Source: Mycobacterium sp. 1165178.9
Lineage (GTDB): Bacteria; Actinomycetota; Actinomycetes; Mycobacteriales; Mycobacteriaceae
Assembly: GCF_001673555.1 (NCBI RefSeq)
Contig: NZ_LZMB01000004.1
Location: 1 to 51,209 of the forward strand
Direction: 5' to 3'
DNA: 51,209 bases
The position numbers and the translations under genes were made by a program. This document shows, in pieces, positions 18,512-27,636 of the stretch; the first letter of the stretch is position 1, and every line of letters starts with the position of its first letter. The notes under the pieces were generated by a model. The model did no database searches and was not told where the DNA came from. It was given only the letters and a program-made list of their open reading frames with translations.

Positions 18512-20344
18512 CTACGCCGCCCGCGGAATCGGCTGCTTGTCTTCCACGGGTTCCGGCTCGGCGAGGGAGTTGTTGAGCCGGCCGGCGCCCCAGGTCAATC
18601 CGGCGATCACCATGAGCGTCAGGAACAGCACCACGATCCCGCCCGCGGTAAACAACCAGGCAGGCGCGCTCTGGTCGCGTTCGCGCTGCAGGATGGTGAC
18701 TTCCAGGACGAACGGACGCGTGCTCGATGCCAGCGCCGGGACCTCGGGGGCCGGAATGGCGGCGTCCGCCGGTTCCCAGATCGGCACGGCCGTCATCGTG
18801 CGGCCGTCCTGGACCCGGAGCAGCGTCTTCCATTCCCCCCACACCGGGACCGGCTGGGTGGAGCGGTAGTGCCCCGGCCCGACCTTGGCGAGCCGGTCGA
18901 TGGCCAGGCCGCGGTCGTTATTCATGCGCCCCTGCCAGGACAGGATCGTCAGCCAGTCCGGATTGTCGCTGACCATGTCGGAGGGCAGAAGTTGGACGTC
19001 GGCCGACACCATGCGCTGCCCTGGCGGACTGGGCAGATCGGTCAACGTGATGGTGGCGTTGTTCTTGCTGGGCACCACGATGTGCAAGCCGTTGGCCACG
19101 GCGCCGCCGATCACCAACACCGTCACGACGATCACCGAAATGCCGATGGCGCGTCCGGGGAGGCGCTGCCCGGTGAGCACCATGCCGAACATGGCGCCGC
19201 ACATACCCATCAGGACCGCCACCGGCACGGCCGTGGCCAGGGCCTCGGGCCACATGCTCATCGGCCAGGGGTAGTGGTAGACCGCCGCGATCCACAGCGA
19301 CTCAAGCCAAAGCCCGACCGTGCCCACCCCCAGCCCGGCGACGGCGCCGAACAGGATGGGGCGCTTGAAAAGCGGGGTCAGCGCGACCAGCTCGACTGCC
19401 AGCGCGGGTCCGAGGTAGAGCGGGAACCAGTTGATGGGCGCGCCCAGTATCGGCCCGACCAGAAAGGCGACACCACCACGCAGGGCGATGGCGAAGACGG
19501 CCGAGATCAGGGCCGCGCCTCGTCCCATGGTGATGCGGGCAGCGATCGCCGCCAGGGCTGAAGCGCCGGCGATCAGCATGGGTTGGAACACCAGGCGGAA
19601 TTGCGGGACGCCGAAATCGAACTCGATCTGATAGACCGACAGGCCGATGAACAACCCGCCGAAGGACAGGTAACGCAGGAAGGTGATGAAGACGCCGTGG
19701 TAGACGTCTTCGCCTTCCTCGGCCTCACCCTCGCGCTCCAGCATCAGCACCGCGAACAACGAGAAACAGGCACCGCCGATCATCATCAAATGCGTTGGGC
19801 CCCAAAGGGTTACGTCTTGGCCGAAGATTCGGTGCCAGATGTCGTCGAGCGGGAACCCGATCATCGCGTACAGCCCGCAGCCGGCCATCAGCACACCCCC
19901 GACCGGTGCGCGCCAGTTCTGCGTGATGCGCACCGCCGCCGGGCCTGGCTGGTCATACGGCAGGACGACGGCCGTCATTCCGCCCACGAAGATTCCGAAC
20001 AGTCCGATGATGATGAAGTAGTGCGCGGGGTTGGCCAACGGCCCCGGGTCGCGGCCGTTGCCGATATGCCAGCTGACGTCCCAGATGAAACCGAACAGCG
20101 CGCAGATGATCGAGGTGGTGAACACCAGCACCGGCAGGGCGACCCAGCCGGGCCGGTGGAACTTCTCGCCGAGCTTGTCGGCGAGGCGGGTCAACCAGGT
20201 GATGCGACGGGTGCGATGGGCATGGCCCACCCACAGCATCAGCAGCGTGATCACCAGCGCGGCGATCGAGAGCCCGATCACCTGGTTCAGCCCCGCACCG
20301 CGTGCCGGTGACTCGGCAAGAATCGTCATTTCATTCGACCGCAT
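18512..20344 (-). CDS. Large polytopic membrane protein with duplicated DxxWH...PxH motif
   Basis: The 610-residue protein starts at ATG 20344, 7 bases after the Shine-Dalgarno GGGAGG; a TTG at 20359 lies inside that site. There are about twelve N-terminal helices to residue 425, an extracytoplasmic domain of about 430-560, one more helix near 563-587 and a charged tail. Two copies of one signature occur: Asp89-x-x-Trp-His93 with Pro106-x-His108, and Asp167-x-x-Trp-His171 with Pro183-x-His185. Both are followed by a hydrophobic helix. Such paired His in membrane helices suggest bound heme or metal, which is inference. I do not recognise a named family. Confidence 0.82.
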   Translation of the reverse strand: MRSNEMTILAESPARGAGLNQVIGLSIAALVITLLMLWVGHAHRTRRITWLTRLADKLGEKFHRPGWVALPVLVFTTSIICALFGFIWDVSWHIGNGRDPGPLANPAHYFIIIGLFGIFVGGMTAVVLPYDQPGPAAVRITQNWRAPVGGVLMAGCGLYAMIGFPLDDIWHRIFGQDVTLWGPTHLMMIGGACFSLFAVLMLEREGEAEEGEDVYHGVFITFLRYLSFGGLFIGLSVYQIEFDFGVPQFRLVFQPMLIAGASALAAIAARITMGRGAALISAVFAIALRGGVAFLVGPILGAPINWFPLYLGPALAVELVALTPLFKRPILFGAVAGLGVGTVGLWLESLWIAAVYHYPWPMSMWPEALATAVPVAVLMGMCGAMFGMVLTGQRLPGRAIGISVIVVTVLVIGGAVANGLHIVVPSKNNATITLTDLPSPPGQRMVSADVQLLPSDMVSDNPDWLTILSWQGRMNNDRGLAIDRLAKVGPGHYRSTQPVPVWGEWKTLLRVQDGRTMTAVPIWEPADAAIPAPEVPALASSTRPFVLEVTILQRERDQSAPAWLFTAGGIVVLFLTLMVIAGLTWGAGRLNNSLAEPEPVEDKQPIPRAA

Positions 20345-20456
20345 CGTCGTGCCTCCCAACCGCGCCGGGCTGCCCCGGAGGATCCGATTCCCTCAACCGC
20401 TTATTACCGCCAAGTAGGTACGTGATTGTTTGTTTAATGCCCCGACGCAGGGCTCG

Positions 20457-20648
20457 TCAATCACGCTTTTTGTCGGGCGTGTCGGGCTGGGAGCCGTCGT
20501 TTACCGAACGCGTGGCGTTGCGGCCCGCGCGTCGGTCGCGCAGTGCGATGTACAAGATGACCCCCACCACGATCACCGCAGGCAGGAACGCCGGCGCCGC
20601 CAATAGCAGCATGTGGTGCGCCAGGATTTCGGCGTGGAAAGTCACCAT
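20457..20648 (-). CDS. Small single-span membrane protein, first gene of the His-rich module
   Basis: The 63-residue protein has a His-containing N-terminus (MVTFHAEILAHHM), one helix of about 25 residues and a basic tail (RDRRAGRN...DKKRD) predicted cytoplasmic by the positive-inside rule. It lies 112 bases upstream of the 610-residue protein on the same strand and is divergent from bioB. Small single-span subunits often assemble with a larger membrane enzyme, and that is the likely role. No Shine-Dalgarno is obvious, so it may be leaderless. Confidence 0.65.
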   Translation of the reverse strand: MVTFHAEILAHHMLLLAAPAFLPAVIVVGVILYIALRDRRAGRNATRSVNDGSQPDTPDKKRD

Positions 20649-20709
20649 GGTCGTATACCCATAGGTAGGTCGTGTACTTCGGCCGTTACCCTACTTTGAA
20701 CACTTTTCA
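20649..20709. promoter_or_regulatory. Divergent control region between the His-rich module and bioB
   Basis: Several signals crowd this region. TACCCT at 20687-20692 is a plausible bioB -10. Just after it TGAAC-N3-TTTCA (20697-20709) is an inverted repeat with one mismatch; its left half equals the TGAAC half-site I recall for the biotin repressor BioQ. Nearer the module, GGTCGTATAC (20649-20658) and GGTCGTGTAC (20668-20677) form a direct repeat 19 bases apart, and TACC-N4-GGTA lies between them (20656-20667). Confidence 0.45.
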
Positions 20710-20738
20710 TTCATCGCTGCCATCACCATGTGGCAGGT

Positions 20739-20758
20739 GTGTCCCCACGTGCGGACAC
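20739..20758 (+). promoter_or_regulatory. Stem-loop in the bioB 5' UTR
   Basis: GTGTCC (20739-20744) pairs perfectly with GGACAC (20753-20758) around an 8-base loop. It lies 12 bases before the bioB Shine-Dalgarno. It is a short stem and no Trp-like attenuator features or U-tract follow; its role is open. Confidence 0.3.
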
Positions 20759-20782
20759 GAAAAAGAGGCAGGGGAGTACCTG

Positions 20783-21820
20783 GTGACGCAAGCGGCAACT
20801 CGACCGACGGCCGAAACCGGCAACGACGAGGACATCTTGGCGGTGGCCCGGCAGCAGGTGCTGGAGGACGGCCAGGGATTGAACCGGGAGCAGGTGCTGC
20901 GGGTGCTGCAGCTGTCCGACGACCGGCTCGATGAATTGCTGGCGCTGGCACACGAGGTGCGGATGCGCTGGTGCGGCCCCGAGGTCGAGGTCGAGGGCAT
21001 CATCAGCCTCAAGACCGGTGGCTGCCCGGAGGACTGCCACTTCTGCTCGCAGTCGGGCCTGTTCGCGTCGCCGGTGCGCAGCGCCCGGCTGGACATTCCC
21101 AGCCTGGTCGAGGCGGCCAAACAGACCGCAAAGTCCGGTGCCACCGAATTCTGCATCGTGGCGGCGGTGCGCGGCCCCGATGAGCGGCTGTTGGCCCAGG
21201 TCGCGGCCGGTATCGAAGCGATCCGAAACGAAGTCGAGATCAACATCGCCTGCTCGCTGGGGATGCTGACGGCCGATCAGGTCGAGCAGCTCTCCGAGAT
21301 GGGCGTGCACCGCTACAACCACAACCTCGAGACCGCCCGCTCGTACTTCACCAACGTCGTGACCACCCATAGCTGGGAGGAGCGTTGGGACACGTTGTCG
21401 ATGGTCCGTGACGCCGGCATGGAGGTCTGCTGCGGCGGCATCCTCGGCATGGGTGAGACCCTCGAGCAGCGCGCGGAATTCGCCGCCGAGCTGGCCGAAC
21501 TCGGCCCCGACGAGGTGCCGCTGAACTTCCTCAACCCGCGGCCCGGAACCCCGTTCGGCGACCTGGAGGTCATGCCGGCGAGCGAGGCGCTGAAGTCTGT
21601 GGCCGCCTTCCGTCTGGCCCTGCCGCGCACCATGCTGCGATTCGCCGGTGGCCGCGAGATCACGCTGGGAGACCTGGGTGCCAAGCAGGGCATCCTGGGC
21701 GGCATCAACGCTGTGATCGTGGGCAACTACCTGACGACGCTGGGTCGTCCCGCCGAATCAGACCTGGAATTGCTGGACGATCTGCAGATGCCCCTCAAGG
21801 GGCTAAACGCCAGCTTGTAG
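20783..21820 (+). CDS. bioB: Biotin synthase BioB
   Basis: BioB is a radical-SAM enzyme that inserts sulfur into dethiobiotin to make biotin. The 345-residue protein starts at GTG 20783 after the Shine-Dalgarno GGGGAG (20771-20776), giving [13 protein letters not shown] as in M. tuberculosis; an upstream in-frame ATG at 20672 is rejected. The radical-SAM cluster motif C-x3-C-x2-C is [24 protein letters not shown] and [10 protein letters not shown] are also typical. It stands apart from bioAFD, separated by the His-rich module, and has its own promoter. Corresponds to Rv1589. Confidence 0.97.
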   Translation: MTQAATRPTAETGNDEDILAVARQQVLEDGQGLNREQVLRVLQLSDDRLDELLALAHEVRMRWCGPEVEVEGIISLKTGGCPEDCHFCSQSGLFASPVRSARLDIPSLVEAAKQTAKSGATEFCIVAAVRGPDERLLAQVAAGIEAIRNEVEINIACSLGMLTADQVEQLSEMGVHRYNHNLETARSYFTNVVTTHSWEERWDTLSMVRDAGMEVCCGGILGMGETLEQRAEFAAELAELGPDEVPLNFLNPRPGTPFGDLEVMPASEALKSVAAFRLALPRTMLRFAGGREITLGDLGAKQGILGGINAVIVGNYLTTLGRPAESDLELLDDLQMPLKGLNASL

Positions 21821-21849
21821 GCGGCTGTCGCGGCTAGGGTTGGAGACTT

Positions 21850-22077
21850 GTGGTTGGCGATCTGGGCGCTGCGGTGAGCGCCGGCGTCTACAACGTCTAC
21901 ACCGGGGAATTAGGGGGCACCTCAGTGCCGACAGCGGCTCAGCTGGGTCTCGAGCCTCCCCGGTTCTGCGCGGCGTGTGGGCGCCGGATGGTGGTGCAGG
22001 TCCGGCCCGACGGCTGGCGGGCGCGCTGCTCGCGGCACGGTGAGGTCGATTCCGGTGATCTGGAGACGCAGCGGTGA
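21850..22077 (+). CDS. Small zinc-ribbon-like conserved protein (Rv1590-like)
   Basis: The 75-residue protein holds one Cys motif, [20 protein letters not shown] followed by CSRHG. The C-x2-C with a later C-x2-H suggests a single zinc site. The GTG at 21850 is chosen because the whole frame keeps coding character; an internal GTG at 21925 is possible. It follows bioB by 29 bases and overlaps the next gene by 4 bases (GTGA), so it is part of a bioB operon. Possibly biotin-linked by position only; function unknown. Confidence 0.72.
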   Translation: MVGDLGAAVSAGVYNVYTGELGGTSVPTAAQLGLEPPRFCAACGRRMVVQVRPDGWRARCSRHGEVDSGDLETQR

Positions 22078-22742
22078 CCGACCCGGCCAAGTCGGACGCC
22101 GTGGATGGCGCCGCGTCCGACGTTTCCCGGCGGGCGCGAACGCGCGCACTCCTGGTCGTGGTCTTGGGGTCCGCGGTCACCGGTGTGGTGATCGGCGGAG
22201 CGTGGGCGTGGATCGCCCCGCCGATCCACGCCGTGGTGGCGCTCACCCGCTCGGGTGAGCGCGTTCATGACTATCTGGGTAACGAGTCCGAGCAGTTCTT
22301 CGTCGCGCCGGCCCTGATGCTGGGGCTGTTGACCGTGCTGGCGGCGGTGGCCTCGGTCGGGGTGTGGCAGTGGCGCGAGCACCGCGGGCCGGCGATGGTG
22401 ATCGCCCTGTCGAGCGGCATGGTGGCGGCGGCCACCGCGGCCTCGGCGGTGGGGGCCGGGCTGGTTCGGCTGAGCTACGGTGCCCTGAACTTCGACGCGG
22501 TACCGCTGACGAACAGCCCGTCGGTCGCCTACGTCGTGCAGGCGCCGCCGGTGTTCTTCTCGGACGGCCCGCTGCAGATCGCGATGACCCTGTCGTGGCC
22601 GGCCGGTATCGCGGCCCTGATCTACGCCGTGCGTGCGGCCGCCGACGCCCGCGACGACCTGGGTGCGCTTCCGCCGCAGCCTAGGTTTTCCGAAGCGCTG
22701 CCCGTGGCGGGTGGAGGCCCCGCGGAAGCGCCCATGTCATAG
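22074..22742 (+). CDS. Conserved membrane protein (Rv1591-like, probably DUF2567)
   Basis: The 222-residue protein has four or five hydrophobic segments: [20 protein letters not shown] near residue 30, a pair around 75-130, and one around 165-180. A polar stretch FFVAPALML and a [10 protein letters not shown] segment may face outward. The C-terminus is cytoplasmic and Pro-rich. It overlaps the small zinc-ribbon gene by 4 bases and its last 6 bases overlap the convergent lipase gene. From memory this is a mycobacterial family of unknown function. Confidence 0.72.
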   Translation: MTDPAKSDAVDGAASDVSRRARTRALLVVVLGSAVTGVVIGGAWAWIAPPIHAVVALTRSGERVHDYLGNESEQFFVAPALMLGLLTVLAAVASVGVWQWREHRGPAMVIALSSGMVAAATAASAVGAGLVRLSYGALNFDAVPLTNSPSVAYVVQAPPVFFSDGPLQIAMTLSWPAGIAALIYAVRAAADARDDLGALPPQPRFSEALPVAGGGPAEAPMS

Positions 22743-24077
22743 CGGACGACGGCCGATCTTGCGGCCCGTGACCACCTTTGCCGCGATCTTCATCAGCCGG
22801 GCCATGCCGACGTAGGTCATCGGGTTGAACATCGTCGGCCACGTGGTCCGGATCAGGTGTTCGGTCAGCGGGCGGCTTTCGAAGCGATCCGTCAGCCAGC
22901 GCAGCGCCATCGGCGCTGACAGCGGATGCAGCATCATGTGCTCGTTGAAGGCGTCGCGGTGGTAGGTGACGTGCGCGCCGCCGGCGGAGTACGCATCGGC
23001 CAGCACGTCGATGTCGTGCACGTCGATCAGGTAGTCGTGCACTGCCTGCACGATCAGCACCGGGGGTGTCGGGACCGCGGCACCCAGCTTGATGTGGTCG
23101 AAGACGTAGGTGACTTCAGGGGTGGACAGGATCTGCTCGAGCGGCTCGTCGAGGTAGTCGCCCATGTTCTTGCCGGCCATCCGCACCACGGCTTCCACCG
23201 TCGTCATCTTCTCCAGCGAGTCGAGCAGGGCGCGCCCCTCCTCGCTGGTGTGCTCCCGGATCACCCGGTCCAGGTCGGGATAGATGTGCGCAAGCGCGGC
23301 TACCACCAGCGCGGGAAGCCCGGACAGAAAGCTGCCGTTGAGCCGGCGGAAGGTGTTACCGAGGTCCCCGACGGGTGAGCCCAGCACTGCCCCCACGATG
23401 TCCAGTTCGGGCGCGTATTCGGCGCACATCTCGGCGGCCCATGCGCTGGCCAGTCCGCCGCCGGAGTATCCCCACAGCCCGACTGGGGCCGACGAGGACA
23501 GGTTCAGGCGCTCCGAGCTCCGCGCGGCCCGGATGCCGTCGAGCACGCGGTAGCCGGGTTCATAGGGCGCTCCCCACAAGCCGCGCAGGCCCTCGTGGTC
23601 GGGCACCGAGACGGCCCACCCCTCGGCGACGGCGGCGGTGATCAGGAAGAGCTCGAACTGGCCGATGGCGCCCAAGGCCTTCGCCCTGCGCCGCAGCGCG
23701 TAGGAGGGAAAACAGCGCGACGAGACGGCGTCGATCGCGCACTGGTACGACAACAGCGGGCACGACTGACCCGGCGCGAGGTCGGCGGGGACGATCACCG
23801 TCGTGGCGGTGGCCTCCGGCTCGCCGTTCATGTCCATGGTCCGGTAGAGCAGCTGGACGGCTTTCATGGGTTGCGGGATCAGCCCGAGGAACGCCAACTC
23901 GACGTCGCGCGAGCGCAGCACGGTGCCGGGCTCGGCGTGCTGGAAACCCAGCGGCGGCTGGTAGAACGGGTCGTCCGAGGGCAGCAGCGGACGCACCTTG
24001 TGCTGCAGTTCCTCGTGTGGCGGCCGGGCGATCCATTCCGCGCCGTGCGTGCCTGCCAGGTTGCCGAGCTCAGCCAT
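22737..24077 (-). CDS. Secretory-lipase-family (LIP) alpha/beta hydrolase
   Basis: The 446-residue protein is the same length as Rv1592c, an enzyme reported in M. tuberculosis as a lipase. The nucleophile elbow is [14 protein letters not shown] (GYSGG). The acid is likely the Asp in [11 protein letters not shown] and the base the His in [11 protein letters not shown]. There is no clear signal peptide, so location is uncertain. The ATG at 24077 follows AGGGAG by a normal distance; an upstream start at 24098 is less likely. The 24078-24237 gap upstream shows no gene. Confidence 0.87.
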   Translation of the reverse strand: MAELGNLAGTHGAEWIARPPHEELQHKVRPLLPSDDPFYQPPLGFQHAEPGTVLRSRDVELAFLGLIPQPMKAVQLLYRTMDMNGEPEATATTVIVPADLAPGQSCPLLSYQCAIDAVSSRCFPSYALRRRAKALGAIGQFELFLITAAVAEGWAVSVPDHEGLRGLWGAPYEPGYRVLDGIRAARSSERLNLSSSAPVGLWGYSGGGLASAWAAEMCAEYAPELDIVGAVLGSPVGDLGNTFRRLNGSFLSGLPALVVAALAHIYPDLDRVIREHTSEEGRALLDSLEKMTTVEAVVRMAGKNMGDYLDEPLEQILSTPEVTYVFDHIKLGAAVPTPPVLIVQAVHDYLIDVHDIDVLADAYSAGGAHVTYHRDAFNEHMMLHPLSAPMALRWLTDRFESRPLTEHLIRTTWPTMFNPMTYVGMARLMKIAAKVVTGRKIGRRPL

Positions 24078-24208
24078 TGAGGCTCCCTTCGTGGCCACCC
24101 GGCATTCTCGCGCACGAACGGCAGGTAACCAAAACGTAATCGCCGCATTGTGAGCGACTTCTCGTCACATTGGCCAGGTCAGAGCGCTAATCAAGTGAAT
24201 TCGCCCGC

Positions 24209-24229
24209 GCGTCGCCCGACGACGCTTTT
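24209..24229. terminator. Weak terminator-like hairpin
   Basis: GCGTCG (24209-24214) pairs with CGACGC (24220-24225) and TTTT follows on the plus strand. The genes on both sides are on the minus strand, so the T-tract faces the wrong way for nrtR. It would only stop antisense transcription, or it may be chance. Confidence 0.15.
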
Positions 24230-24237
24230 CCATCAGC

Positions 24238-24963
24238 CTAGCCAGGAAGGCCCGGCGGCTTGAGCGCGGCGAATTCGTCGGTCACCCGTAGCGCCGCGTC
24301 GGTGAACCGATATAGCGCGGCCGGACGTCCGCCGCTGCGCCCTGACTGCGCGATGGTGCCGGTCGCCGTGATCACGCCGCGCCGGGCCAGCACTCGCTGC
24401 AGGTTCGTCGCGTCGACCTGATAGCCCAGCGCGGCGCCGTAGATGTCGCGCAGCGTGGAAAGCGCGAATTCCCTTGGCGCCAAAGCGAAGCCGATATTGG
24501 TGTAGGAGAGCTTGGCGATCAGCCGGGTGCGGGCGTTGTCCACCATTTGATTGTGGTCGAAGGCCATCGGCGGCAGGGAGTTCACCGGATGCCAGCGGGT
24601 GTCCGGCGGCAGCTCGGGGCTGGCGGGGGAGGGCACCAGGCCCAGGAAGGTCGACGCGATCATCCGGGTGTCCGGCACCCGGTGCGGATCGGAGAACACC
24701 GCGAGCTGTTCCAGGTGTGCCAGCTCTTTGAGGTCGACTTTCTCGGCGAGTTGCCGCCGGACGGAGGTGATCATGTCCTCGTCGTTGCGCAGCTGCCCGC
24801 CCGGCAGCGACCACTTACCCTGCTGCGGCTCCCTAGCGCGCTGCCATAACAGCACGTTCAGCTGCGGTTTCGCGGTGTGGCGTCCCTTCGTAGCCTGTCC
24901 GGTCACCCCGCGAACCTGGAACACGACCGCGAGCACTTCGTGGGCGGTGCTACCATGGGCCAT
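24238..24963 (-). CDS. nrtR: NrtR, Nudix-related repressor of NAD synthesis
   Basis: The 241-residue protein joins an N-terminal Nudix fold ([27 protein letters not shown]) to a C-terminal winged helix (residues of about 165-235, [15 protein letters not shown]). The Nudix box is degenerate: the catalytic REUXEE Glu residues are not all present, as in NrtR repressors that bind but do not hydrolyse. In M. smegmatis, NrtR represses nadA-nadB-nadC. The ATG at 24963 touches the operator, with TATAAT on the minus strand 7 bases upstream, so the message is leaderless. Corresponds to Rv1593c. Confidence 0.88.
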   Translation of the reverse strand: MAHGSTAHEVLAVVFQVRGVTGQATKGRHTAKPQLNVLLWQRAREPQQGKWSLPGGQLRNDEDMITSVRRQLAEKVDLKELAHLEQLAVFSDPHRVPDTRMIASTFLGLVPSPASPELPPDTRWHPVNSLPPMAFDHNQMVDNARTRLIAKLSYTNIGFALAPREFALSTLRDIYGAALGYQVDATNLQRVLARRGVITATGTIAQSGRSGGRPAALYRFTDAALRVTDEFAALKPPGLPG

Positions 24964-24986
24964 GTTTTCGATTATAAGTCGAAAAC
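24964..24986. promoter_or_regulatory. NrtR operator between nrtR and nadA
   Basis: GTTTTCGA (24964-24971) and TCGAAAAC (24979-24986) form a perfect 8-base palindrome with a 7-base spacer. The spacer holds the overlapping divergent -10 elements: TATAAG for nadA on the plus strand and TATAAT for nrtR on the minus strand. Binding here would block both promoters, which suits joint repression and autoregulation. Confidence 0.8.
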
Positions 24987-25009
24987 CTCCTGGGCTGAAA
25001 GGAGCCGCC

Positions 25010-26059
25010 ATGACGGTTATCAATCGCATGGACACGCTCGCCGAAAGCATGGTTGCCGACATCACGAATTCACCCACCGGGTACGCCGGTGTGGCCGGTG
25101 ATGAGCAATGGGCCGCCGAGGTTCGCCGCCTGGCCAAGCTGCGCGGCGCCACCGTACTGGCGCACAACTACCAGCTGCCCGAAATCCAGGACGTCGCCGA
25201 TCACGTGGGCGACTCGCTGGCGCTGTCGCGGATCGCCGCCGAGGCGCCCGAGGACACCATCGTGTTCTGTGGCGTGCACTTCATGGCCGAGACCGCGAAA
25301 ATCCTGAGCCCCGACAAGACGGTGCTCATCCCGGACCAGCGCGCCGGATGCTCGCTGGCGGACTCCATCACCGCCGACGAACTGCGCGCCTGGAAGGACG
25401 AACACCCCGGCGCGGTCGTCGTTTCCTACGTCAACACCACGGCGGCGGTCAAGGCGCTCACCGACATCTGCTGCACCTCTTCGAACGCGGTCGAGGTCGT
25501 CGAGTCCATCGACCCGGACCGCGAGGTGTTGTTCTGCCCGGATCAATTTCTCGGCGCACACGTGCGCCGGATGACCGGTCGGGAGAACCTGCATGTGTGG
25601 GCGGGCGAATGCCACGTGCACGCGGGGATCAACGGCGACGAACTCGGCGAGCAGGCCCGCGCCAATCCCGATGCGGAGCTCTTCGTGCATCCCGAATGTG
25701 GTTGCGCCACTTCGGCGCTGTATCTCGCGGGCGAGGGCGCCTTCCCGCCGGACCGGGTGAAGATCCTGTCCACCGGCGGCATGCTGGAGGCCGCCAACCA
25801 GACCAACGCACGCAAGGTGCTGGTCGCCACCGAGGTCGGCATGTTGTATCAACTGCGCCGGGCCGCACCGCAAGTCGACTTCCGCGCGGTCAACGATCGG
25901 GCCTCCTGCAAGTTCATGAAGATGATCACCCCGGCGGCGCTGCTGCGCTGCTTGATCGAGGGGGCCGACGAAGTCGACGTAGACCCCGATGTCGCCGCCG
26001 CCGGGCGGCGCAGCGTGCAGCGAATGATCGAAATCGGCCAGCCGGGCGGTGGCGAATGA
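25010..26059 (+). CDS. nadA: Quinolinate synthase NadA
   Basis: NadA condenses iminoaspartate with dihydroxyacetone phosphate to quinolinate, using a [4Fe-4S] cluster. The protein has 349 residues. The start is ATG 25010, after a strong Shine-Dalgarno AAAGGAG (24998-25004). Cluster-cysteine regions are [21 protein letters not shown] and [31 protein letters not shown] and [14 protein letters not shown] are also family hallmarks. Its TGA overlaps the nadB ATG (ATGA). Corresponds to Rv1594. Confidence 0.97.
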   Translation: MTVINRMDTLAESMVADITNSPTGYAGVAGDEQWAAEVRRLAKLRGATVLAHNYQLPEIQDVADHVGDSLALSRIAAEAPEDTIVFCGVHFMAETAKILSPDKTVLIPDQRAGCSLADSITADELRAWKDEHPGAVVVSYVNTTAAVKALTDICCTSSNAVEVVESIDPDREVLFCPDQFLGAHVRRMTGRENLHVWAGECHVHAGINGDELGEQARANPDAELFVHPECGCATSALYLAGEGAFPPDRVKILSTGGMLEAANQTNARKVLVATEVGMLYQLRRAAPQVDFRAVNDRASCKFMKMITPAALLRCLIEGADEVDVDPDVAAAGRRSVQRMIEIGQPGGGE

Positions 26060-27636
26060 CCGCCCGCCCCCAGTGGACGTATAGTTCCGACGTCGTCGTC
26101 ATCGGCACCGGCGTCGCGGGATTGGCCGCCGCGCTGGCGGCACACCGCGCCGGGCGCAGCGTCGTGGTGCTGAGCAAGGCCGACCAGGCTCGCGGGGCGA
26201 CCGCGACGCACTATGCGCAGGGCGGCATCGCGGTGGTGCTGCCCGACAACGACGACTCGGTGGAAGCCCACGTCGCCGACACCGTTGTCGCGGGCGCGGG
26301 TCTGTGCGACCCCGAGGCGGTCTATTCGATCGTCGCCGACGGGTACGCGGCGGTCGCCGAATTGGTCGGCGACGGAGCACGATTCGACGAATCAGCGCCC
26401 GGCAAGTGGGCGCTGACCCGTGAGGGTGGACACTCCCGGCGCCGCATCGTGCACGCCGGCGGCGACGCGACCGGTGCGGAAGTACAGCGCGCGCTTGACC
26501 ACGCCGCGCGCATGTTGGACATCCGCGCCGGCCATGTCGCGCTGCGGATTCTGCGCGACGATGCGGGCGTGACCGGTGTCCTGGTCGGCACCGCGAACGG
26601 GTGCGGAATCATCAGCGCGCCGTCGGTGATCCTGTCTTCCGGCGGACTCGGGCACCTGTATGGCGCGACCACCAATCCCGAGGGCTCCACCGGCGATGGA
26701 CTCGCGCTGGGCCTGTGGGCCGGTGTCGCTGTCAGCGATCTCGAGTTCATCCAATTCCATCCCACGATGCTCTTCGCGCCCGACGCCGCCAGTGGGCGCC
26801 GTCCGCTGGTCACCGAGGCCATCCGCGGTGAGGGCGCGAAACTGGTTGACCGGCAAGGTAATTCGGTGACGGCCGGTGTTCATCCGATGGGAGATCTGGC
26901 CCCCCGCGACGTCGTCGCCGGGGCCATCGACGCACGGTTGAAGGCCACCGGCGATGCCTGCGTCTTCCTCGATGCCCGCCACATCGGCGACTTCGCCAAC
27001 CGGTTCCCGACGGTGACGGCGGCCTGCCGGGCCGCCGGCATCGATCCCGTCCGGCAACCCATTCCGGTGGTCCCCGGTGCGCACTACAGCTGTGGCGGCA
27101 TCGTCACCGATGTGTACGGCCAAACCGAGCTGCCCGGATTGTTCGCCGCGGGCGAGGTGGCGCGCACCGGACTGCATGGAGCCAACCGGCTGGCGTCCAA
27201 CAGCCTGCTGGAAGGCTTGGTGGTCGGCGGGCGGGCCGGCAAATTGGCGGCCGCGCATGCCGCGACAACAGGGCGTGTGCACGCCGTCGCGCCCGAGCCG
27301 GTCGTGCACACCGCGCCCGAGCGCGCCGAACTGCAGCGCGCGATGAGCCGGGACGCGTCGGTGGTGCGCGACGCCGCCGGGCTGACCCGGCTGTCCACCG
27401 CGTTGTCAGAGGCGCGGATCCGCCCGGTGTCCGGCCGCCGCGACTTCGAGGATGTCGCGCTGGCCGTGGCCGCCCGCGCGGTCACGGCCGCCGCCCTGGC
27501 CCGCACCGAGAGCCGGGGCTGCCATCACCGCGAGGAATTCCCGCAGACCGCGTCCGAGCTGGGGCGCAGCAACGTGCTGCGCCTGAGCGACGACGAGAAC
27601 ACGGTGCTGGTGGAGGCGCTGGCGGCGGTCGTATGA
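26056..27636 (+). CDS. nadB: L-aspartate oxidase NadB
   Basis: NadB is an FAD enzyme that oxidises L-aspartate to iminoaspartate, the substrate handed to NadA. The 526-residue protein opens with the dinucleotide motif [15 protein letters not shown]. Further motifs are [33 protein letters not shown] and [20 protein letters not shown], all typical of the fumarate reductase-like family. It overlaps nadA by 4 bases and nadC by 4 bases, so the three are translationally coupled. Corresponds to Rv1595. Confidence 0.97.
   Translation: MTARPQWTYSSDVVVIGTGVAGLAAALAAHRAGRSVVVLSKADQARGATATHYAQGGIAVVLPDNDDSVEAHVADTVVAGAGLCDPEAVYSIVADGYAAVAELVGDGARFDESAPGKWALTREGGHSRRRIVHAGGDATGAEVQRALDHAARMLDIRAGHVALRILRDDAGVTGVLVGTANGCGIISAPSVILSSGGLGHLYGATTNPEGSTGDGLALGLWAGVAVSDLEFIQFHPTMLFAPDAASGRRPLVTEAIRGEGAKLVDRQGNSVTAGVHPMGDLAPRDVVAGAIDARLKATGDACVFLDARHIGDFANRFPTVTAACRAAGIDPVRQPIPVVPGAHYSCGGIVTDVYGQTELPGLFAAGEVARTGLHGANRLASNSLLEGLVVGGRAGKLAAAHAATTGRVHAVAPEPVVHTAPERAELQRAMSRDASVVRDAAGLTRLSTALSEARIRPVSGRRDFEDVALAVAARAVTAAALARTESRGCHHREEFPQTASELGRSNVLRLSDDENTVLVEALAAVV

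Noticed and set aside
16781..20648. Prophage or REP13E12 remnant, by analogy with M. tuberculosis
   Set aside because: No integrase, REP13E12 coding, attachment repeats or phage genes; all four genes are membrane or secreted proteins with normal base composition.
20672..20782. N-terminal extension of bioB
   Set aside because: Would cover the promoter and operator; GTG 20783 has the Shine-Dalgarno and the conserved start.
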